64,000 bases of DNA from CAVSIP01 sp963728075 (GTDB taxonomy: Bacteria; Actinomycetota; Actinomycetes; JAFAQI01; DASSKL01): positions 310,001-374,000 of the forward strand of contig CAVSIP010000005.1 of assembly GCA_963728075.1 (NCBI GenBank). The letters run 5' to 3'. Under the pieces are notes generated by a model that was not told the origin of the DNA, ran no database searches, and saw only the letters and a program-made list of their open reading frames with translations. Positions within the stretch are counted from its first letter, which is position 1; every line of letters starts with the position of its first letter. Positions 58,674 to 64,000 of this stretch are shown here, in pieces. The translations under genes were made by a program, and so were the position numbers.

Positions 58674-58988
58674 ATGAAGATCTCCGAGCTGAAGAACGCC
58701 GCGTCAGTGGACGCCGAGCGGTCGCGCGACCCGCAGGTGCGCGCAGAGCTTGACCGCACTGCGGTCGCCGAGCAGATCGCCCTGCTCGTCGCGGCCTACC
58801 GCGCCGGGCACGGGCTCACGCAGACAGCCCTCGCTCGGGAACTTGGCATGCAGCAGTCCGCCGTCGCCCGGCTGGAAGCCGGCACCCACCAACCCTCGCT
58901 GGCCACCCTCGCCCGGTTGTCCACCGTGCTCGGTATCCACCTCAACCTCGACATCACCCCCGACGCCGTAACCCTGCGAAGCGCCTAG
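58674..58988 (+). CDS. higA: HigA-like XRE antitoxin
   Basis: This is a 104-residue antitoxin with a disordered, charged N-terminus (AASVDAERSRDPQVRAELDR) and a Cro/CI HTH (HGLTQTALARELGMQQSAVARLEAG, about 46-70). AGGAG lies 8 bases before the ATG. It neutralises HigB and should bind the 58312-58329 palindrome. The pair probably stabilises the integrative element. Confidence 0.87.
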   Translation: MKISELKNAASVDAERSRDPQVRAELDRTAVAEQIALLVAAYRAGHGLTQTALARELGMQQSAVARLEAGTHQPSLATLARLSTVLGIHLNLDITPDAVTLRSA

Positions 58989-59109
58989 CCTCACCGCGTC
59001 CGGCTCGAGGACTGGCGACCGCCCGTTCAGCGACAGAGGCTGAAAGTCCTCCAACGGTCACGGCCCGCCATCCCGTGCGATATCCCTGCCCGAGGCTAGC
59101 GTTGCCCCT

Positions 59110-60210
59110 GTGTTACCGACCGATGCGGGAGTCGCAGCCCAAGTAAGGGACGCCCTAACCCCGGCGCGCGTTGAGCAGTTGAGAGCCCTCGGCGGTGACA
59201 TCAAGCCGTGGCAAGAACTGACCCGTGAGGCGGGCACGATGGAACTCGTCGTTCTCCCGATGGGCAAAGAGAAGGCACGAGCGTGGGAACGTGGCGCGCT
59301 CGCCCGCCGTGAAGACTGGGTTTTCACGAAGTCCAAGGGTGGCGCCTACACGTCCGCCTTGGATGAGGTGTCAGCTGACGGCAGCAGGGACCCCGCAGCC
59401 GCAGTTGTCTACCCAGAACTGCACACGCGGCTCGTGGCTTGGTGGTTGGTACACGCGTGGCGTGGCCTGGACCTGCTTGAGGACACCCTCCGAAACGTCT
59501 TGTCCTGGCGGATCACGTCGGCTGCGGTGACGGCGCGAGCGTTGATCGAAGAAGCCGGATGCCTTGCGTATGAGGCGTCGAAGCTCGCTGAAGCCTGGAC
59601 AGTGGGAAAGGCCACTCCTGCGGGCATGATGAGCCGGCCCGCGAGCGTGAGAGAGGCACTGAACCCACCTCTTACTCAGGCTGCCTTCGCCTCACGAATG
59701 CAGATCGCACACGAGAAGGCCCGGGCAGTAAATGTTCTGACATACGTGAAGAAGTTGGCCAAGGCGACGGACAACACCAGGTTCATCGAGTGGTACGACT
59801 GGCTGTCTGATGCGGCACATCCGGCATTTGGCGCGCGCATTGCCTTCTCTACACCTCCGATCACGGACCCGTCCGGTGCGTACATGGCGCGGGTGTATGC
59901 CCGCGCACCCCTGGTCATGGCCGGCAAGACCGGAAACCAACAGTTCGACTACACCATCGCTTGCTACGCAGCGGACGCGCTGACCGCCTGTGGACGCCTC
60001 CTGCTCGAATTGCTGGAGCAGTCGCTCGTCCTGGTTGATGACTTCGGACTGACGACCGCGGCATCAACATTCACGAAGCGGTGGTACTGGCGAGACTTCA
60101 AGCCGGTCCGTGGGTCGCGGCCCTGTCCCTGCGGTCGTGGCAAGTGGGCCGACTGCCAGCACTGGTGGGGAGCACCCGCGCCCGTGGTTGCCGTCTCGCA
60201 ACGCTCATAG
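59110..60210 (+). CDS. Unknown helical protein with C-terminal SEC-C zinc motif (element cargo)
   Basis: This is a 366-residue soluble protein, mainly helical, with segments TARALIEEAGCLAYEASKLAEAW and WYDWLSDAAHPAFGARIAF that faintly recall DUF5677/AbiV-like helical proteins. It ends in a SEC-C-like zinc motif, SRPCPCGRGKWADCQHWWG. TAGCGT lies 7 bases before the GTG start (leaderless). It is alone, between the toxin-antitoxin pair and the conjugation genes, and its codon use looks less GC-biased than neighbours. It is a candidate defence or host-interference cargo; no function is assigned. Confidence 0.7.
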   Translation: MLPTDAGVAAQVRDALTPARVEQLRALGGDIKPWQELTREAGTMELVVLPMGKEKARAWERGALARREDWVFTKSKGGAYTSALDEVSADGSRDPAAAVVYPELHTRLVAWWLVHAWRGLDLLEDTLRNVLSWRITSAAVTARALIEEAGCLAYEASKLAEAWTVGKATPAGMMSRPASVREALNPPLTQAAFASRMQIAHEKARAVNVLTYVKKLAKATDNTRFIEWYDWLSDAAHPAFGARIAFSTPPITDPSGAYMARVYARAPLVMAGKTGNQQFDYTIACYAADALTACGRLLLELLEQSLVLVDDFGLTTAASTFTKRWYWRDFKPVRGSRPCPCGRGKWADCQHWWGAPAPVVAVSQRS

Positions 60211-60396
60211 TCCAGACCGAAGTGTGACCGCGGGCCGAGCACACCGGCCAGATCAGGACGGCTTTGACTCGGTCCCCGCGTAACGGCATCTCGTCCAACT
60301 GGGGGAAGCGCACGACGCTGTCTCCTGTCTTCAAGGGACGTGAGCTGCGGCGCGGTTCGGTAGCGCGGCAGCGACGGGACGGAAGGCATCGACCTC

Positions 60397-60705
60397 TCAG
60401 GACCGGGCGACGCGGCGAAGGCTGGCTGGGCGGCCCTGCCGCGCCGGCTGCGGGTACGCCGACCCGCCGGGGGGGTTGACCAGGTGGTCGTCGACGAACG
60501 CGTCGACATCACGCAGGCGGAACCGGAGCTGGCGGGCGAGGCGTGAGCAGCGCAGCGTTCCCAGTCGCACCTGGTCGTAGACGAAGTCACAGGACACGCC
60601 CAGGTAGGTGCACACGTCCTCGACGGTCATCAGCCGGGAGCGATAATCGGCGGCGTCCACGGGAGGCTCCTCGGTGTCGGCGGGGCGGCTCATGCGCGTC
60701 GTCAT
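60397..60705 (-). CDS. Excisionase-like MerR/HTH_17 protein
   Basis: This is a 102-residue protein with a winged helix of the AlpA/Xis type: RLMTVEDVCTYLGVSCDFVYDQVRLGTL then RLARQLRFRLRDVDAFVDDHLV (about 25-77). Such proteins bend DNA at att sites or regulate integrase. It starts at the ATG at 60705 (another at 60693) 3 bases after the upstream gene. The preceding 186 bases (60211-60396) contain nothing I can identify. Confidence 0.82.
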   Translation of the reverse strand: MTTRMSRPADTEEPPVDAADYRSRLMTVEDVCTYLGVSCDFVYDQVRLGTLRCSRLARQLRFRLRDVDAFVDDHLVNPPGGSAYPQPARQGRPASLRRVARS

Positions 60706-60707
60706 GG

Positions 60708-61436
60708 TCACGAGCGGGCCGGGCCCGCGGCCGCGGGTTGGGGCGGGAACCATTCCGGCCACAGGTCGCACGGGTGATGGCCGAGGGCGACCGCGATCGC
60801 GTCCGCGGCCTCCCACGGGATCCAGCGCCGGTGGAAGACGGCCTGAACCAACGCGGCGTCCAGATGCAGCTGCCCGGCCGCCTCGGCCAGGGTGATCCGC
60901 CGCCCGCTCGCGAAGGCGTTGATCACCCGCCTCGCGGGCTCGGCGGGGAACTGGGCAGCGCCGGGTACAGCCGGGTCGCCGGGTTCCCGCCGCTGGGCCA
61001 GGACAGGCGCGGCGTGGGTGTTCCCGCCCGACGGTGCACATCCGCTGCCCAACGGGTCTCGCATCGAGGCGCCGCCTGCCGGGCTGATTACGACGGGCTG
61101 GGGCGAGGTCGCCTGTTCGAGGCTGGTGGTGCCGTCGCCGGTGCGGGTGAGCCGGAGGACGCGATGGGTGCGCACGGCTGCAGCGACCTCGGGAGCGAAG
61201 CCCGCCTCGAGGAGAACCTGCAGCACCCAGTCGGGATCGTCGCTGTGCGAGCCGGGGCGGGAGCCGGACAGGGACAGCCGAGCGCCTCTGTGGTCGCGCA
61301 ACTCCACCCGGTACCCCGGGTCACCGGGCGTCCCGGCGGTGACGGCAGCGCCGATGATCCGCCCGAGCCGGCCGCGGTTGTCGCGAAACACAGCGACCGG
61401 GTCCGCGTGAGCGCCGAGGGCCTTCGTGTCGTGCAT
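60708..61436 (-). CDS. Element-type hypothetical protein with HTH-like C-terminus
   Basis: This is a 242-residue protein. The first half has a beta-rich region (GRIIGAAVTAGTPGDPGYRVELRDHRGARLSL; DDPDWVLQVLLEAGF); the C-terminal 60 residues (ITLAEAAGQLHLDAALVQAVFHRRWIPWEAADAIAVALGHHPCDLWPEWFPP) look like an HTH found in actinobacterial phage and ICE regulators. The ATG at 61436 has AAAGGAGG upstream. It could regulate or initiate element replication; this is conjecture. Confidence 0.6.
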   Translation of the reverse strand: MHDTKALGAHADPVAVFRDNRGRLGRIIGAAVTAGTPGDPGYRVELRDHRGARLSLSGSRPGSHSDDPDWVLQVLLEAGFAPEVAAAVRTHRVLRLTRTGDGTTSLEQATSPQPVVISPAGGASMRDPLGSGCAPSGGNTHAAPVLAQRREPGDPAVPGAAQFPAEPARRVINAFASGRRITLAEAAGQLHLDAALVQAVFHRRWIPWEAADAIAVALGHHPCDLWPEWFPPQPAAAGPARS

Positions 61437-61578
61437 GACGTCGCCTCCTTTGCCCGGCCACCCGGCCGGTTCCTGGCGAGCAGGCAACTGCGGCGACGTC
61501 ACCACGAGCGTCACCACGAACGCCGCAGCAGGCGGCTTCGCGCCCGTGGTGATGCGGCGGGCACCCGCGGTGGCAGTG

Positions 61579-62118
61579 TCATGCCGTCACCTCCGGTGTA
61601 GTGGCGCCGTCGCGGCGGGCCCGCGCCTGCAGGTCGGCGTGCACGTACGCGGCGCGGGTGGTGCACTGGTCTTCGGTGGGTGCCGCCGGTTCGTCGGGCC
61701 GGTGGGTGCCGGCGGCGCAGCCGTGCCGGTTCCACTCGCGCAGCCGGCCGAGGGTGCGGGCGAGCATCTCGTGCCAGAACGCCCGGTCGCTCGGCTGCGC
61801 CGCCCGGCCGGTGTAGGCGCCGAGCCAGGCCAGGTGCAGCGCGTGCAGTTCCTCGACCATGGCGCCGTGGGCGTACCAGCAGGTGGGAATGGTCTCGTCG
61901 AGGGCGTAGCGGTCGACGAGCCCGTCGACCCATTCGATCAGCGCGGCCCACGCGTCGGCGGCGCGGACGGGTGACATCGCCTGCCAGCTGGCGTCCGGTG
62001 TCGCCGTACGGGGCGCCGTTTCGCCGCGGGTGAGCATGAGCAGGTCGACGTCCTCGCGCAGCCGGGCGACCTGTTCGGCGAGCGGCGCGTTCTCCTCGGT
62101 CTCGTCGTGGTCGTTCAT
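61579..62118 (-). CDS. DUF4913-like hypothetical protein of integrative elements
   Basis: This is a 179-residue protein with a short coiled-coil start (LAEQVARLREDVDLLML) and a helical core rich in Trp: AWAALIEWVDGLVDRYALDETIPTCWYAHGAMVEELHALHLAWLGAY, which resembles DUF4913 proteins encoded next to conjugation genes in Streptomyces-type elements. The ATG overlaps the stop of the coupling-protein gene (ATGA). The role is unknown. Confidence 0.65.
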   Translation of the reverse strand: MNDHDETEENAPLAEQVARLREDVDLLMLTRGETAPRTATPDASWQAMSPVRAADAWAALIEWVDGLVDRYALDETIPTCWYAHGAMVEELHALHLAWLGAYTGRAAQPSDRAFWHEMLARTLGRLREWNRHGCAAGTHRPDEPAAPTEDQCTTRAAYVHADLQARARRDGATTPEVTA

Positions 62119-63907
62119 GCCGCGCTCCCGTGGCCGGGCGCCGGCGTCGAGCCTGGGTGGTCGAGGGCGGCGCGGATCTGCTCGGCGTGCGGCCCGGCCC
62201 ACCACGGGGTGAGCACCGCCTGCACCGGCGGGGTGCGCCGGGCGAGCACGATCGCCTGCCCGACCGGAAGGGTGCGTAGCCGCTCGACCGGCAGGGCGGG
62301 CAACCGGCGCGGCGACACCGAGCCGGCTGGGCCGGCGGGGCCGTAGCTGCGGGTGTGCACCTGGTCGTCGACGTCACCGGCGAGCCGGCTGATCCGGGCC
62401 AGGTCGTCGGCGTGCGCCAGCCCGCCGAGGACCACCTTGGTGGTGCTCGCGTCCCACATCGCGTCCGCGCCGGCCGGCCCCCACCGGGCGCGGGCCTGGG
62501 CGAGGGACTGCAGCACGCAGACGGTGGTCACGCCGGACCCGCCGCCGTCGGCGAGCAGGTTGGGTAGCGACGGGATCGGCGCGATGTTCGCTGCCTCGTC
62601 CAGCAGCAGGGTCAGCGGCGGGTCGAGCCGCCCGCCGTGCATGGTGGCGGCCTGCCGCCGGGCGGCGTCGACGAGGTCCTCGACCAGCGCGGTGATCAGC
62701 GGGGCGACGGTGAGCTGCGCGCCGGTGGTGCCGAGCAGGTACAGCGTGCCGCCGTCGGCGAGGAAGGCGGCGGTGTCGAACTGCTGGTCCGCCGGTGGGG
62801 AGCAGGCGTCGAGGACGCGCGGGTCGGCGAGCGCGTCGACGGCGCGGCGGACGCCGGCCCACACCGAGTCGCGGGTGCGCGGGTCGGCGCCCGCCTGCGC
62901 GACCAGCTCCTCCGCCCAGCCCGGCGCGGCGCCGGTCGCGGTGCGCAGGATCCGCACCGGTGCGGGGTCAGCAGGGCGGGCGACCCAGCCGAGCACGTCG
63001 CGCATGCTCGCGTCGTCGAGCGCGGCGGCATGCAGGTAGCAGCGCAGCACGGCCTCGGTCATCTGCTGCCAGAACGCGCCGTCGGTGACGTTGCCGGTGT
63101 TCAGCTGCGCGCCGGCGGCCAGCGCCCGGGCGCGGGCGATCGCGGTCAGCGGGTCGGCGCAGCCGCGTTGCGGCGCCCAGCGCAGCCGCGGCACCGCGTC
63201 GCCGGCAAGGGCTTGCGGGTCGAACACCGCGACCGGTCCGCGTTGCTCGCGTAGCCGCAGGGTGTGGTGCAGCGTGTCGGCGCGGGTCGCGGTGACCAGC
63301 GTCGGTCCGGGTGCCTCGATCGTCTGCGGGATGATCAGGTGCACGCCCTTGCCGGACCGGGGCGGGCCGAGGTAGAGGTAGGAGTCCTCGGCCGCGCCGT
63401 ACAGCCGCTGCCTCGAGCGCAGGTCTCGCCCCAGGTACAGCCCGGGTGCGCCGCCGCGGTCGCGGGTGCGGCGCCGGCCGATGCTTCGGCCGCGGTTGCG
63501 GGCGGCGGTCGCGGACAGGGTGCGGCGAACCTCCCCGGCGGAGGCGAACCCGCGCCGCCCCTTCACCCGCGCGACCACGGCGAGCACGGCGAACCCGAGG
63601 CCGGCCGCGGCGGCGAGCACCACGGCGGTCGCCGCGTACAGCAGCGGCGCGCCGCCGAGCGCCGGGCGGACCGCGGCAGGGAACGCGGCCGCCGGGTCAC
63701 CGACGTGGTGCCGCCAGCCGAGCGCGGCGCGGGCCGCGGCCGGCAGCGAAAGCGGCAACCCGTGGCCGGTGTGCGCAACGCGGCGAGCTGCGCCGCCGCC
63801 CACACCGGCACCGACACCACCGCGACCAGGGCGAGCAGCGCGACGAGCAGCAGCTCGACCGGGTGCAGGTCGCCGTACCCGTCGCCGGTGGCGCGCCCGG
63901 CCCTCAC
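62115..63907 (-). pseudogene. TraG/VirD4-like type IV coupling ATPase, one frameshift
   Basis: The gene starts at a GTG (63907), with a membrane helix VELLLVALLALVAVVSVPVWAA, and shifts frame near 63765 before HGLPLSLPAAARAALGW. The rest is intact: a second membrane helix, Walker A GPPRSGKGVH, Walker B LLLDEAANIAPIP and VCVLQSLAQARARWG. T4CPs pump the relaxase-DNA complex into the conjugation channel. The single break in an otherwise perfect gene of about 597 residues suggests an indel error or a very recent mutation. Confidence 0.85.
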
Positions 63908-64000
63908 GCCGCACCGCCCGCGTCCGGTCGGGTCGCGCCGACCAGTGACGCCGAGGCCAGGTCGACCGGTTCGACGCGGACCAGCGCGCCGGTGTGCGGC
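63904..64000 (-). CDS. Element protein, only the C-terminus inside the window
   Basis: The frame entering from the right edge ends PVDLASASLVGATRPDAGGAA and its TGA overlaps the coupling-protein start as GTGA. Thirty-one residues are too few to identify it. Translational coupling suggests another transfer gene. Confidence 0.55.
   Translation of the reverse strand, partial: PHTGALVRVEPVDLASASLVGATRPDAGGAA

Noticed and set aside
60098..60334. 78-residue minus-strand frame overlapping the end of the SEC-C gene
   Set aside because: Its second half is antisense to the SEC-C motif and no ribosome-binding site or family pattern is visible.

Overview
This window is chromosomal DNA from a very GC-rich actinobacterium (Actinomycetota). 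The evidence is WhiB, SigR/RsrA, a mycothiol-type DinB enzyme, a DUF222/HNH '13E12' protein, a bL37-like ribosomal peptide, frequent GTG starts, ATGA/GTGA gene overlaps, and many apparently leaderless genes with a TAGnnT -10 box just upstream of the start codon. The genus cannot be fixed from the sequence; a Frankiales/Motilibacter/Sporichthya-like relative is a guess.

0-22 kb is ordinary core genome: a PilT-like ATPase (cut by the left edge), a biotin carrier, enoyl-CoA hydratase and a biotin carboxylase whose frame is broken four times; bL37; galE; the redox-stress pair sigR-rsrA; a DtxR-type metalloregulator; WhiB and DksA/TraR; aroA-rsgA; a NUDIX/DUF2087 pair; a TetR regulator with a ferritin-like di-iron protein; a frameshifted hisN; and a compact glycosyltransferase/methyltransferase/helical-barrel cluster.

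22-35 kb looks like an acyl-CoA or hydroxy-acid catabolic island: a DUF6285 protein with an APH-like kinase (possibly an LvaAB-type 4-hydroxyacyl-CoA kinase pair), enoyl-CoA hydratase, CoA transferase, a nitronate-monooxygenase-like flavoprotein, a thiolase-like protein without the usual cysteine, an epoxide-hydrolase-like enzyme, a hot-dog protein, an amidohydrolase and an acyl-CoA synthetase. 35-47 kb carries a second di-iron protein behind an operator-rich intergenic region, a two-component system, a cyclic-nucleotide-domain protein, an NlpC/P60 endopeptidase behind a c-di-AMP (ydaO/yuaA) riboswitch, a P-type ATPase, DUF1918 downstream of two DevR/DosR-like boxes, a membrane lipase and an aldo/keto reductase.

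47.5-56.4 kb is a decayed accessory zone. It contains an integrase scrap, SulP, PadR with a membrane protein, a truncated alpha/beta hydrolase fused to a reductase fragment, VOC/TetR with a perfect operator, DUF1801 and reductase fragments, and a hicA toxin gutted by an internal deletion beside an intact hicB.

56.94 kb to the right edge is an integrative element. It begins at a 3' tRNA-Met(CAT) fragment (the probable attachment site), followed by a tyrosine integrase, a HigB-HigA toxin-antitoxin pair with its operator, an unknown SEC-C cargo protein, an excisionase-like HTH protein, two element-type hypothetical proteins and a TraG/VirD4 coupling protein (frameshifted), and it runs off the window. 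The six frame breaks in otherwise conserved genes (biotin carboxylase x4, hisN, coupling protein) raise the question of consensus errors versus real decay.
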